Of a stretch of DNA of 30,447 bases, positions 6,437 to 15,500 are shown piece by piece; the first letter of the stretch is position 1; each line of letters opens with the position of its first letter. The position numbers and the translations under genes are program-made. The stretch spans positions 1-30,447 of the forward strand of contig JAZQKW010000059.1 of the NCBI GenBank assembly GCA_045542375.1, written 5' to 3'. Under the pieces are notes generated by a model. It ran no database searches. It was not told the origin of the DNA and was given only the letters and a program-made list of their open reading frames with translations. This DNA comes from Eshraghiella sp045542375 (GTDB lineage Bacteria; Bacillota; Clostridia; Lachnospirales; Lachnospiraceae).

Positions 6437-8689
6437 TTAGCGTCTGTCATGACATGTTCTTGCGATAACGTCATCCTGCTGCTTCTTAGTTAAGTTGATG
6501 AACTTAACAGCGTATCCAGATACACGAACTGTAAAGTTAGCATACTCTTCTTTCTCTGGGTGAGCCTGAGCATCAAGAAGTTTCTCTGTTGTGAACACGT
6601 TAACGTTAAGGTGATGTGCACCCTGATCAAAGTATCCGTCTAATACCTGAACGAGGTTACCAACCTGCTCATCCTGTGTATGTCCGAGAGCATCTGGGTT
6701 GATTGTCTGTGTATTAGAAATACCATCAAGTGACCAGTGATATGGAATCTTAGCAACTGAGTTAAGTGATGCAACTAAACCGTTCTGTTCTGCACCGTAG
6801 CTTGGGCTTCCACCTGGGCTGAATGGTGTGAATGCTGGACGTCCGTTAGGCATTGCACCTGTAGCTTCACCGTATACAACGTTAGATGTAATTGTAAGAA
6901 GTGAAGTTGTTGGCTCAGCATCGCGGTATGTGTGACGCATCTTAATCTTATCCATGAATGTCTTTAATAACCAGATACCGATATCATCTGCACGGTCATC
7001 ATCATTACCATATTTAGGGAAGTCTCCTTCGATTTCGAAATCCTTAGAGATTCCTTCTTCGTCACGGATAACTTTAACCTTAGCATACTTAATAGCACTT
7101 AATGAATCGATTACATGTGAGAAGCCTGCAATACCAGTTGCAAATGTACGACGTAAATCTGAATCGATTAATGCCATCTCGGCTGCTTCATAGTAATACT
7201 TATCATGCATATAATGAATGAGGTTGAGTACGTTAACATAAATATCTGCTAACCAATCAAGCCATACTTCGTATTTCTCAATAACTTCATCATAATCAAG
7301 ATATTCGCTTGTAATTCTTTCCATCTTAGGACCAACCTGGATACGATGCTTTTCATCGAAACCACCGTTGATAGCGTAGAGAAGAGTCTTACCAAGGTTA
7401 GCTCTTGCTCCGAAGAACTGGATTTCCTTACCTGTCTGTGTTGCAGATACACAACAGCAGATTGAGTAGTCATCACCCCATACAGGCTTCATAACATCAT
7501 CATTCTCGTACTGAATTGAGCTTGTAGCGATTGAAATGTATGATGCATATCTCTTGAACTGCTCTGGTAATGCACTTGAATATAATACTGTAAGGTTAGG
7601 TTCTGGTGAAGGACCCATGTTCTCAAGTGTATGAAGGAATCTGTAGTCAGTCTTAGTAACCATGCTACGTCCGTCCATACCAATACCACCAACTTCAAGT
7701 GTAGCCCATGTTGGGTCACCTGAGAATAACTGGTTGTATGATGGAATTCTTGCGAACTTAACCATACGGAACTTCATTGTCATGTGGTCGATGATTTCCT
7801 GAGCTTCTGTCTCAGTGATAACACCGTTCTTTAAGTCTCTTTCAAAGTAAATATCAAGGAATGTAGAAATACGTCCTACTGACATCGCAGCACCATTCTG
7901 TGTCTTGATGGCAGCTAAGTAACCGAAGTATAACCACTGACATGCTTCCTTAGCATTCTTAGCTGGCTTAGAAATATCGTATCCGTAAATCTCAGCCATC
8001 TTCTTCATATCCTTTAATGCCTTAATCTGCATTGAGATTTCTTCACGAAGACGAATTACGTTATCATACATATTTCCGCATCCGCAGTTCTTCTTATCTT
8101 CTTCCTTCTTCTCGATAAGGTAATCAATACCGTATAATGCGATACGACGGTAGTCGCCTACGATACGTCCACGTCCGTATGTATCAGGAAGACCTGTTAC
8201 AACGTGTGTCTTACGAGCTAATTTCATTTCTTCTGTGTATGCTGCGAAAACTGCATCATTATGTGTTGTCATGTAGTTCTCAAATACATACTTAAGTTCA
8301 GGATCGATTTCGTATCCATAGCTTTCTGCAGCCTGCTCAGCCATTCTGATACCACCATAAGGCATAAATGCTCTCTTTAATGGCTTATCTGTCTGAAGAC
8401 CTACTACCTGTTCAAGGTCTTTAAGGCTTTCATCTATATATCCCGGACCATATGATGTAAGACTTGAAACAACTTTTGTTTCACAATCAAGAACGCCACC
8501 CTTTTCACGTTCTTCCTTCTGTAATTTCTGTAATGCACCCCAAAGCTTGTTAGTTGCATCAGTTGGTTCTGCTAAGAAAGATTCATCTCCTTCGTATGGC
8601 TTGTAGTTCTTCTGGATGAAGTCACGAACGTTAACTTCTTCTTTCCAGATACGACCTTCAAAACCCTGCCATTCATCTCTCTGAATCAT
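6437..8689 (-). CDS. pflB: Formate C-acetyltransferase (pyruvate formate-lyase)
   Basis: It converts pyruvate and CoA to acetyl-CoA and formate in anaerobic fermentation. At 750 residues it is of normal length. The catalytic cysteine pair lies in SICCCVSATQTG (the pair corresponding to E. coli Cys418-419 is about 412-413; a third Cys precedes it). The radical glycine is in VRVSGYAV near the C-terminus (about Gly725). MQ(F)FGARANL-type and TPFSPGGSP segments are also family hallmarks. The ATG follows AAAGGAGG closely. It has its own sigma-A-type promoter and an upstream inverted repeat, and is followed by its activase. The enzyme is oxygen-sensitive, which fits a strict anaerobe. Confidence 0.99.
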   Translation of the reverse strand: MIQRDEWQGFEGRIWKEEVNVRDFIQKNYKPYEGDESFLAEPTDATNKLWGALQKLQKEEREKGGVLDCETKVVSSLTSYGPGYIDESLKDLEQVVGLQTDKPLKRAFMPYGGIRMAEQAAESYGYEIDPELKYVFENYMTTHNDAVFAAYTEEMKLARKTHVVTGLPDTYGRGRIVGDYRRIALYGIDYLIEKKEEDKKNCGCGNMYDNVIRLREEISMQIKALKDMKKMAEIYGYDISKPAKNAKEACQWLYFGYLAAIKTQNGAAMSVGRISTFLDIYFERDLKNGVITETEAQEIIDHMTMKFRMVKFARIPSYNQLFSGDPTWATLEVGGIGMDGRSMVTKTDYRFLHTLENMGPSPEPNLTVLYSSALPEQFKRYASYISIATSSIQYENDDVMKPVWGDDYSICCCVSATQTGKEIQFFGARANLGKTLLYAINGGFDEKHRIQVGPKMERITSEYLDYDEVIEKYEVWLDWLADIYVNVLNLIHYMHDKYYYEAAEMALIDSDLRRTFATGIAGFSHVIDSLSAIKYAKVKVIRDEEGISKDFEIEGDFPKYGNDDDRADDIGIWLLKTFMDKIKMRHTYRDAEPTTSLLTITSNVVYGEATGAMPNGRPAFTPFSPGGSPSYGAEQNGLVASLNSVAKIPYHWSLDGISNTQTINPDALGHTQDEQVGNLVQVLDGYFDQGAHHLNVNVFTTEKLLDAQAHPEKEEYANFTVRVSGYAVKFINLTKKQQDDVIARTCHDRR

Positions 8690-8732
8690 ATATGTTCCTC
8701 CTTTAAAATTGTATTTTCTTGTTTACATACTG

Positions 8733-8761
8733 AGTATAACATTCATACCTAGTAAAATCAA
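8733..8761 (-). promoter_or_regulatory. Sigma-A-type promoter of pflB
   Basis: TTGATT (8761-8756), a 17-base spacer and TATACT (8738-8733) on the minus strand. The transcript would begin near 8726, leaving a leader of about 37 bases that contains the AAAGGAGG ribosome site. Confidence 0.7.
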
Positions 8762-8772
8762 CACTTTTCTAT

Positions 8773-8827
8773 GTTTTACCACGTTCTAAATAAAATACAA
8801 TTTGCGAATAATTTAGAGTGGTAAAAC
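8773..8827. repeat. Long interrupted inverted repeat upstream of the pflB promoter
   Basis: GTTTTACCAC (8773-8782) and its exact complement GTGGTAAAAC (8818-8827) flank a second matching pair, TCTAAAT (8785-8791) and ATTTAGA (8811-8817). Together they give 17 paired bases with a two-base bulge around a 19-base AT-rich centre. It lies just beyond the pflB -35 box and after the rplT terminator, so it is more likely a protein-binding site on DNA than an RNA structure. It resembles neither a Rex nor a CRP/FNR consensus to my eye. Confidence 0.7.
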
Positions 8828-8835
8828 ACTAACGT

Positions 8836-8863
8836 AAAAAAGAACCATCTTGCGACGGTTCTT
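8836..8863 (-). terminator. Terminator of the infC-rpmI-rplT operon
   Basis: In the minus-strand transcript AAGAACCGTC pairs with GATGGTTCTT (one G-U pair) around a GCAA tetraloop of the GNRA class, followed by TTTTTT. It starts about 15 bases after the rplT stop. Confidence 0.92.
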
Positions 8864-8878
8864 TTAAAAATCTTAAAT

Positions 8879-9235
8879 TTACTTTAAATTAGCCTTAGCT
8901 GTTTCAGCAAGCTTTGTGAATGCAGCAGCATCATTAACTGCGATGTCTGCTAACATCTTTCTATTCATCTCGATGCCTGCAGTCTTAAGACCGAACATGA
9001 ATCTGCTGTATGAAAGATCATTCATTCTTGCAGCAGCATTGATTCTTGCGATCCATAACTGTCTCATCTGTCTCTTTTTCTGCTTTCTACCAGCATAAGC
9101 TGATGTTAAAGCTCTCATAACAGACTGCTTAGCAATTCTGTACTGTTTAGATCTAGCTCCTCTATATCCCTTAGCGAGCTTTAAAACTCTTTTATGTCTC
9201 TTCTTAGCGTTTAATCCGCCTTTAACTCTTGCCAT
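8879..9235 (-). CDS. rplT: 50S ribosomal protein L20
   Basis: A 118-residue, Lys/Arg-rich protein with the L20 signature: MARVKGGLNAKKRHKR, LAKGYRGARSKQYRIAKQ, and RMRQLWIARINAAAR-type helix. L20 binds 23S rRNA early in large-subunit assembly. In Firmicutes it also represses its own operon by acting on the infC leader, and a candidate leader is present here. The ATG has AGGAGG upstream. It is the last gene of infC-rpmI-rplT and is followed by a clear terminator. Confidence 0.99.
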   Translation of the reverse strand: MARVKGGLNAKKRHKRVLKLAKGYRGARSKQYRIAKQSVMRALTSAYAGRKQKKRQMRQLWIARINAAARMNDLSYSRFMFGLKTAGIEMNRKMLADIAVNDAAAFTKLAETAKANLK

Positions 9236-9268
9236 TTCAAATTCCTCCTAAATATTAATATTACCAAA

Positions 9269-9466
9269 TTAGATGTATGGTAAAATTTTCTTCATATTCT
9301 TTTCGTTTGTTGAATCAACAAGAGTTGATTTTCTAAGATTTCTCTTTCTCTTTGTTGTCTTCTTTGTTAAGATATGGCTCTTATAAGCTTTCATTCTCTT
9401 TAATGAGCCTGAACCTGTTTTCTTAAAGCGCTTTGCAGCTGCTTTGTTTGTCTTCATTTTTGGCAT
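9269..9466 (-). CDS. rpmI: 50S ribosomal protein L35
   Basis: A 65-residue basic protein starting MPKMKTNKAAAKRFKKTGSG and containing KSHILTKKTTKRKRNLRK, both typical of L35. It is the middle gene of the conserved infC-rpmI-rplT operon, 33 bases before rplT and 36 bases after infC, with an AGGAGG-type site before the ATG. Confidence 0.99.
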   Translation of the reverse strand: MPKMKTNKAAAKRFKKTGSGSLKRMKAYKSHILTKKTTKRKRNLRKSTLVDSTNEKNMKKILPYI

Positions 9467-9502
9467 AGTAAAAATCCTCCTTAAAAGTATCCAAAATCTA
9501 TT

Positions 9503-10009
9503 TTAACGTTTCTCAGCTAAAATCATAGTAATGCTTCTGCCTTCTACCTTGGCAGGCTTCTCAATTACAGAAATATCCGAAAGTCTTTCTGCAAAATCGT
9601 CAAGTATATGCTTGCTTGACTGCATATGAGCCATTTCTCTTCCTCTGAATCTAAGTGTAATCTTAACCTTATCACCTTTCTCAAGGAACTTCTTAGCAGC
9701 ATTAACCTTAGTATTCAAGTCATTGGTCTCAATATTCGGAGATAATCGAACTTCCTTAATCTCAACAACCTTCTGTTTCTTCTTCGCTTCCTTCTCCTTA
9801 CGAATCTGCTCGTATTTATATTTGCCATAGTCTGCAATCTTACATACAGGTGGCTGTGCTGTTGGTGCAATCTTGATTAAATCAAGTTCTGCTTCCTGAG
9901 CAAGCTTATAAGCTTCCTTAGAAGACATAACACCAATCATCTCTCCGTTCGCACCGATAACGCGAACTTCTTTGTCTCTGATCTGTTCGTTAATCATTAA
10001 CTCGCTAAT
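9503..10009 (-). CDS. infC: Translation initiation factor IF-3, AUU start
   Basis: IF-3 binds the 30S subunit, blocks subunit joining and checks start codons. The N-domain (INEQIRDKEVRVIGANGEMIGV), the linker (KKKQKVVEIKEVRLSPNIETND) and the C-domain (KFLEKGDKVKITLRFRGREM) are all present. The best start is ATT at 10009-10007: GGAGGT lies exactly 8 bases before it, whereas the first in-frame ATG (9997) is 20 bases away and the GTG at 10057 would read through a terminator hairpin. The resulting protein is 168 residues, beginning M-S-E-L-M-I-N-E-Q, like the Bacillus form. An AUU start is the known basis of IF-3 self-control in E. coli and is also used in Bacillus. Confidence 0.96.
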   Translation of the reverse strand: MSELMINEQIRDKEVRVIGANGEMIGVMSSKEAYKLAQEAELDLIKIAPTAQPPVCKIADYGKYKYEQIRKEKEAKKKQKVVEIKEVRLSPNIETNDLNTKVNAAKKFLEKGDKVKITLRFRGREMAHMQSSKHILDDFAERLSDISVIEKPAKVEGRSITMILAEKR

Positions 10010-10152
10010 GGTAGTGTACCTCCAAAAAAAAATGTGTGGATAGAACAATATCCGCACATAAATAACACCTTACCAGGTAGTGTATTCATTATATTAACCC
10101 GGGTCATCAGTATGCCAAGGTGAGAGCGGATACTCTTCTTCGTTTCAACAAC
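10010..10152 (-). promoter_or_regulatory. infC operon leader with terminator/antiterminator choice (probable L20 leader)
   Basis: Just before the infC ribosome site, TGTGCGGATA and TATCCACACA (around 10058-10033) form a 10-bp stem with one C-A mismatch, followed by nine Us: an intrinsic terminator. Farther up the leader, AGTATCCGC (about 10134-10126) can pair with GCGGATATT (10055-10047), which contains the left arm of that terminator, forming a competing antiterminator of 9 pairs. TACACTACC occurs both in mid-leader (10084-10076) and beside the start codon (10018-10010). L20 leaders of this kind are known in Firmicutes; ligand and mechanism here are inferred. Confidence 0.75.
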
Positions 10153-10158
10153 TACTAC

Positions 10159-10187
10159 AATATATCATCATATCCGATGTATGTCAA
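10159..10187 (-). promoter_or_regulatory. Sigma-A-type promoter of the infC operon
   Basis: A consensus TTGACA (10187-10182), a 17-base spacer and TATATT (10164-10159) on the minus strand, about 150 bases before the infC start. It overlaps the region upstream of the divergent DegV gene. Confidence 0.85.
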
Positions 10188-10224
10188 GGATTTTTTTGGC
10201 AAAAATATATGCAGGAGGTGTTAT

Positions 10225-11094
10225 ATGAACAAATTTATAATTTCTACAGACAGCAACTGCGACTTACCGGCGGAATTATGTGAAAAATACAACGTTCCCA
10301 TACTGTCGCTTAACTACTGCTTCGATAACATAATATACGGTTCCGAGAATCAAATGTCAACCAAAAAATTTTATGAAAGATTAAGGAATGGCGAAAAACC
10401 AACCACCATGGCAGTTAATACGGAGGATGCCAAGGACCGTTTTAAAGAATTGATTAAAGAAGGATGGGACATTATTCATATTTCTTTTTCCTCAGCTCTA
10501 AGCTGTACCTACCAGAATGTATGTCTTGCCGCAGATGAACTTAAAGAAGAACACCCTTCAGCACAGGTAACCGTAATTGACTCGCTCTGTGCATCTTTAG
10601 GTCAGGGACTGTTGGTATACAAAGCAATTATGTATATGCAGAATAACCACACTTATAAGGAAGTAATAGATTATGTAGAACATATCAAGCTTAATATTTC
10701 TCATCGTTTTACCGTAGACAGCCTAGAGCATCTTCATCGCGGAGGACGCATTTCCAAATCTGCATCTATAATAGGAAGTCTTATTAACATTAAACCTCTG
10801 TTATATGTTAATGATTCCGGTGCACTTGTCCCCACAGGTAAAATACGTGGACGCAAAAAATCCTTATTAGAACTGGCAAATCTTTTAATTGATGCCGTAA
10901 AAAACAGTGATATGAACAATTCCACTGTTGCAATCTCTCATGGGGACTGCCCACAGGATGCAGGATTTCTGGCAGATGTTATAAAACACGCCACAGGTGT
11001 GTCAGATATAATTATCAACCACATAAATCCTGCCATAGCCTCACATTCCGGTCCTGGAACCGTGGCAGTGTTTTATGAAACAGTTAAAAGATAA
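10225..11094 (+). CDS. DegV-family fatty-acid-binding protein
   Basis: A 289-residue DegV/EDD-fold protein. The N-terminal STDSNCDLP, the SFSSALSCTYQN loop, VIDSLCASLGQGLLV, the DSLEHLHRGGRIS segment, and the C-terminal ASHSGPGTVAVFY follow the DegV pattern. Members bind a fatty acid in a buried cleft; some (FakB) present it to the kinase FakA for phospholipid synthesis. No fakA gene lies in the window, so the partner is unknown. The start is ATG 10225 with GGAGGTG before it; an upstream in-frame extension to 10120 would overlap the infC leader and lacks a ribosome site. It stands alone between the infC operon and a terminator. Confidence 0.93.
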   Translation: MNKFIISTDSNCDLPAELCEKYNVPILSLNYCFDNIIYGSENQMSTKKFYERLRNGEKPTTMAVNTEDAKDRFKELIKEGWDIIHISFSSALSCTYQNVCLAADELKEEHPSAQVTVIDSLCASLGQGLLVYKAIMYMQNNHTYKEVIDYVEHIKLNISHRFTVDSLEHLHRGGRISKSASIIGSLINIKPLLYVNDSGALVPTGKIRGRKKSLLELANLLIDAVKNSDMNNSTVAISHGDCPQDAGFLADVIKHATGVSDIIINHINPAIASHSGPGTVAVFYETVKR

Positions 11095-11121
11095 TTATTT
11101 AAAAATTTGCCATAATCGTAA

Positions 11122-11158
11122 AAAAACTGCTGTTGGCATCTGTCAAACAGCAGTTTTT
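11122..11158. terminator. Bidirectional terminator between degV-type gene and lipoprotein gene
   Basis: AAAAACTGCTGTT (11122-11134) and AACAGCAGTTTTT (11146-11158) form a 13-bp stem with an 11-base loop. T-runs follow in both directions, so it can end the plus-strand DegV transcript and the long minus-strand operon that ends with the lipoprotein gene. Confidence 0.9.
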
Positions 11159-11170
11159 ATTACATAAAAA

Positions 11171-11797
11171 TTAATTTATGCTGAAGTATTCTAAAAATTC
11201 TTCTACTTCGTCAGTTTCCATTGAAGATATGCATATTATTACACGATAATCTCCTTTTTCCAAAAATATCTCCATCATATACATATCCTGACCATTGAAT
11301 TTCCCAAAAAATTTTATACCATCATAATACTTTTTGCCAATACTTACTCTTTTATATGCACCTTCAACGTCTGTATATCCCATTTCCTCCAATGATGGTT
11401 TCAACGTATCAATTATTAAACCAGAATATTCCCGCAAAATATCTAACTCAAAATAATTCTGATTAATCTTTTCAAAGGCAACATATGCACGATTGCCGGT
11501 CTCTGGATGTTCAGCAAACATATCGTAAAACATTGCGATATCTTCCAATTGTACATCAAATTCCTCATCTAAATAATCATAAGTAAAATTGCTTAACATT
11601 TGTAACTGCTCTTTATTGTAAAACACCCAGTCATTCGGCAGCGTACAACTAATACCTATAAAATCATTTCTATAAGTATTATCTGATACCTGCCCTAATG
11701 AAATTTTAACATCATCTTTAAGAGCTTTTCTTTCACGACATCCACAAAGACCACATATCATGAAAATCATCATAAATAAACATAATATCTTCTTCAC
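11171..11797 (-). CDS. Small predicted lipoprotein of unknown function
   Basis: I do not recognise the family. The start is best placed at GTG 11797, 8 bases after AAGGAG; the ATG at 11815 has no ribosome site and its own codons form that site. The 208-residue product has a short signal peptide (VKKILCLFMMIFMICG) and a lipobox LCGC with Cys at about residue 20, so it should be lipid-anchored on the outer face of the membrane. The rest is soluble and acidic, with GISCTLPNDWVFYNKEQL early, a pattern seen in extracellular proteins of the PsbP/DUF-type 'LP.gW' class, though I cannot assign it. It is the last gene of a seven-gene run, 30 bases after lepB, and is followed by a terminator. Confidence 0.85.
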   Translation of the reverse strand: MKKILCLFMMIFMICGLCGCRERKALKDDVKISLGQVSDNTYRNDFIGISCTLPNDWVFYNKEQLQMLSNFTYDYLDEEFDVQLEDIAMFYDMFAEHPETGNRAYVAFEKINQNYFELDILREYSGLIIDTLKPSLEEMGYTDVEGAYKRVSIGKKYYDGIKFFGKFNGQDMYMMEIFLEKGDYRVIICISSMETDEVEEFLEYFSIN

Positions 11798-11827
11798 TAT
11801 TTGTACTCCTTCCATCTTGTAATTAAA

Positions 11828-12541
11828 TTAATAGAACTTAAATCCCTTATAATATCTCATCCATGCTTTTGCCTTTATGGCTTTTCTCTTAACAGGTCCC
11901 CACGATCTGGAATCAGATGAGTAGTTACGGTTGTCACCCATCATAAAGTATTCATCATCACCAAGTGTCACCGACTGATTATTGATTGATGAGTCCGGGT
12001 TGTTAGGCTTGGCATTTTCAGAAAGATAGCTTTCTTCCAATTCTGTAACATTACCGTCCTTGTCAACAATTCTTACTTTGCCTTCTACAATAACAACGGT
12101 CTCTCCCGGAAGTCCGATAACTCTCTTAATGTATAAATCACCCTTATTAGCCGGGTCAGGAGTCTCAAAAATAACTATATCTCCTCTTTTCGGGTCAGAG
12201 AAATAATAAGGTATTCTCATTCCTATAAGTCTGTCTCCAGCTTTAATTGTAGGCTCCATTGATACTGTAGGTACAACAGCATTAATTATTACGAACTTAC
12301 AGATAAGGAAAGCAACAAGCGCGGCAATAGCAATTACTCTCAGATATTCCGCTACAACCTGCAAGGTTGTTTTCTTCTTATCTTCTTCATCCCGCTTACT
12401 CTTCTTGATTTTCTTAAGAAGCTTCTTACGTTCCTTAGGGTCCATGATTACTTCTTCTTCATCTTCGTCTTCATAATCATTAACACTTTCTGAAGCAAGA
12501 ATCAAAATTTCTTCATCATCATCTTTTTCAGTTATCATCAT
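11828..12541 (-). CDS. lepB: Signal peptidase I
   Basis: The membrane-bound serine protease that removes Sec signal peptides. The catalytic Ser lies in PTVSMEPTI (about Ser94) and the general-base Lys in DLYIKRVIGLPGE (about Lys139); the C-terminal MGDNRNYSSDSRSWGPV is box E of the family. One membrane segment (about 64-88) anchors it. The N-terminal cytosolic part is unusually long, 60 residues, first very acidic and then Lys-rich, unlike the few residues in short Gram-positive SipS types. The ATG at 12541 has AGGAG six bases before it; a second ATG follows at once. It starts 9 bases after the purL stop. Confidence 0.97.
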   Translation of the reverse strand: MMITEKDDDEEILILASESVNDYEDEDEEEVIMDPKERKKLLKKIKKSKRDEEDKKKTTLQVVAEYLRVIAIAALVAFLICKFVIINAVVPTVSMEPTIKAGDRLIGMRIPYYFSDPKRGDIVIFETPDPANKGDLYIKRVIGLPGETVVIVEGKVRIVDKDGNVTELEESYLSENAKPNNPDSSINNQSVTLGDDEYFMMGDNRNYSSDSRSWGPVKRKAIKAKAWMRYYKGFKFY

Positions 12542-12550
12542 TCACTACTC

Positions 12551-15500
12551 CTATTTAAAATATGCTACACCTGACTCAAATATCTTAAGATCCTGTTCGC
12601 CGTAAATATTAACAGCAACCGCATCCCCACGTCTTTCTGCATGTGCCATTTTACCAAATATTCTTCCATCAGGACTTGTAATACCTTCAATTGACATATA
12701 AGAGCCGTTAACATTCCACTCTTCGTCCATTGTTGGGTTACCATCTAAATCAACATACTGTGTTGCAACCATTCCCTCTGCAAAAAGCTTATCAAGCCAT
12801 TCCTTATTAGCTACAAAACGACCTTCTCCATGGGATGCCGGGCTACAGTATACTCCACCAAGTTCTGCTCCTGCAAGCCATGGCGACTTATTAGATACAA
12901 CCTTAGTATATACCATCTTAGAAATATGACGTCCGATAGTATTCATTGTAAGTGTAGGCGAATCATTGCTCTGCTCTGTAATCTTTCCGTATGGAACAAG
13001 ACCAAGCTTAATAAGTGCCTGGAAACCATTACAGATACCAAGTGCAAGACCGTCTCTTTCATTGAGAAGCTTATCAACCGCTTCCTTAATCTTAGCGTTA
13101 CGGAACGCTGTAGCAAAGAACTTAGCTGAGCCATCAGGTTCATCACCGGCAGAGAATCCGCCCGGGAACATAATAATCTGTGCTTCATTAATTGCTTTTT
13201 CAAATACATCTACTGAATCTCTGATATCTTCAGCAGTAAGATTCTTAAATACCTTAGTAATTACGTTAGCACCCGCTCTCTCAAATGCCTTAGTACTGTC
13301 ATATTCACAGTTAGTACCAGGGAATACAGGTATGAATACTGTAGGTTTTGCTATTTTATTCTTGCATACATATACTTCTGATGCCTTATAAATTGGTGTA
13401 TCAAGCTTCTCGCCACCCTTAACTGCAACGGTTGGGAATACCTTTTCAAGTGGCTTCTTCCATGTCTCAAGAGCTTCTGCTACTTCAATTACAACATCGC
13501 CATATGTGAATTTACCATTATCAGTTACTTCACCGATTACAACATAATCTCCTGTAAGTGCAGAAAGCTTATCCTCTGCTACTTCTGCAAGAATACAGCC
13601 GTATTTTGGTGCAAAAAGCTCATCTGCAACAACTGAAGCATCAATAGTTGCTCCCATCATATTACCAAATGCCATCTTACTTACTGCAGGAACAATACCC
13701 TTAGCGTCAAGTGTATATGCGCTGATAATTGCCTTATCTGCAATAGCCTTAGATACAGCCTTGTACATATCCATAACCTTAGCATATACAGGAACATCAT
13801 ATTCATCCTTAGCAATTTCAAAAAGAACAAGTTTGCTTCCTGCCTTCTTAAACTCAGGTGTAATAATGTCCTTAGAGCTTGCTGTATTAACTGCAAATGA
13901 CACAAGTGTATTAGGAACATCAATATCATTGAATGTACCTGACATACTATCCTTACCACCAATTGATGGAAGTGAGAAGCCCATCTGTGCCTCAAATGCA
14001 CCAAGTAATGCCTTCATTGGTTCGCCCCATCTTGAAGCATCCTCTGTCATTCTTCTAAAATATTCCTGATATGTAAATCTAATCTTGCTGTAATCTCCAC
14101 CGGTTGCAACAATCTTAGACATTGATTCAATTACTGCATAAATTGCTCCATGGTATGCACTCCATGATGAAAGATATGGGTCATATCCGTAACTCATCAT
14201 TGTAACCATATCTGTCTTTCCTTTTAACACAGGAAGCTTGGCAACCATAGTCTGTACTTCTGTAAGCTGATATTTACCACCATATGGCATAAATACCGAA
14301 CCGGCTCCGATAGAACCGTCAAACATCTCTACAAGACCCTTCTGTGAACATACATTAAGGTCAGCAAGTGTGTTAAGCCACTCTGTCTTAACATCTTCTA
14401 CCTTCTTAGCAGCAAAAAGATTATCTTCCTTAGCAGGCATATTAACGATTACATCTGTTTCCTGATGTGCTCCGTTAGTATCAAGGAATGCTCTGCTTAT
14501 ATTAACGATTTCCTTACCTCTCCATTCAAGGATAAGTCTCTTCTCTTCTGTTACAACTGCAACCTCTGTTGCTTCAAGATTCTCTTCATTAGCATACTGT
14601 AAAAATGCTGCAACATCCTTAGGATCAATTACAACTGCCATTCTTTCCTGTGATTCTGAAATAGCAAGTTCTGTTCCGTCAAGACCTGCATATTTCTTAG
14701 GCACCTTGTCAAGAGATACTCTAAGTCCGTCTGCAAGCTCACCAATTGCAACAGATACACCACCCGCACCAAAGTCGTTACATTTCTTAATAAGCTTTGA
14801 TACTTCCGGTCTTCTGAAAAGTCTCTGAATCTTACGTTCTGTAGGTGCATTTCCCTTCTGTACCTCTGCACCACATGTATCAATAGATGTCTCTGTATGT
14901 GCCTTAGACGAACCTGTAGCACCACCACATCCGTCACGTCCTGTTCTTCCGCCAAGTAAAATAATGATATCACCAGGATCAGATGTTTCTCTGATTACAT
15001 CTTTTCTTGGAGCAGCACCCATAACAGCACCGATTTCCATTCTCTTGGCAGCATAGTTAGGATGATAGATTTCTTTTACATAGCCTGTTGCAAGACCAAT
15101 CTGATTACCATATGAACTGTATCCGTGAGCAGCTTCTCTTACAATCTTCTTCTGTGGAAGCTTTCCTGCCATAGTCTTATCAAGTGAAAGTGTTGGGTCA
15201 GCGGCACCTGTAACACGCATAGCCTGATATACATATGTACGTCCTGACAATGGATCACGGATAGCTCCGCCAAGACATGTTGCAGCACCACCAAATGGTT
15301 CAATTTCAGTTGGGTGGTTATGTGTCTCTTTCTTGAAGTTAACAAGCCACTCCTCTGTTACACCATCGATTTCAACAGGTACAACAATACTGCAGGCGTT
15401 GATTTCTTCTGAAACCTCCATATCCTGAAGCTTGCCCTCTTTCTTAAGCTTCTTCATTGCCATCAATGCAATATCCATGAGACATACGAATTTGTCATCA

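Noticed and set aside
8773..8827. Reading the inverted repeat as a second terminator of rplT
   Set aside because: A strong terminator with U-run already lies upstream at 8836-8863, and the repeat has a 19-base loop and no following U-run.
9995..10057. ATG 9997 or GTG 10057 as infC starts
   Set aside because: ATG 9997 is 20 bases from the only ribosome site, and the GTG start would translate through the leader terminator; ATT 10009 fits the site and family.
10120..10224. Longer N-terminus for the DegV-family protein
   Set aside because: The extra 35 codons overlap the infC promoter and leader, lack a ribosome site and do not match the family, which starts near STDSNCDLP.
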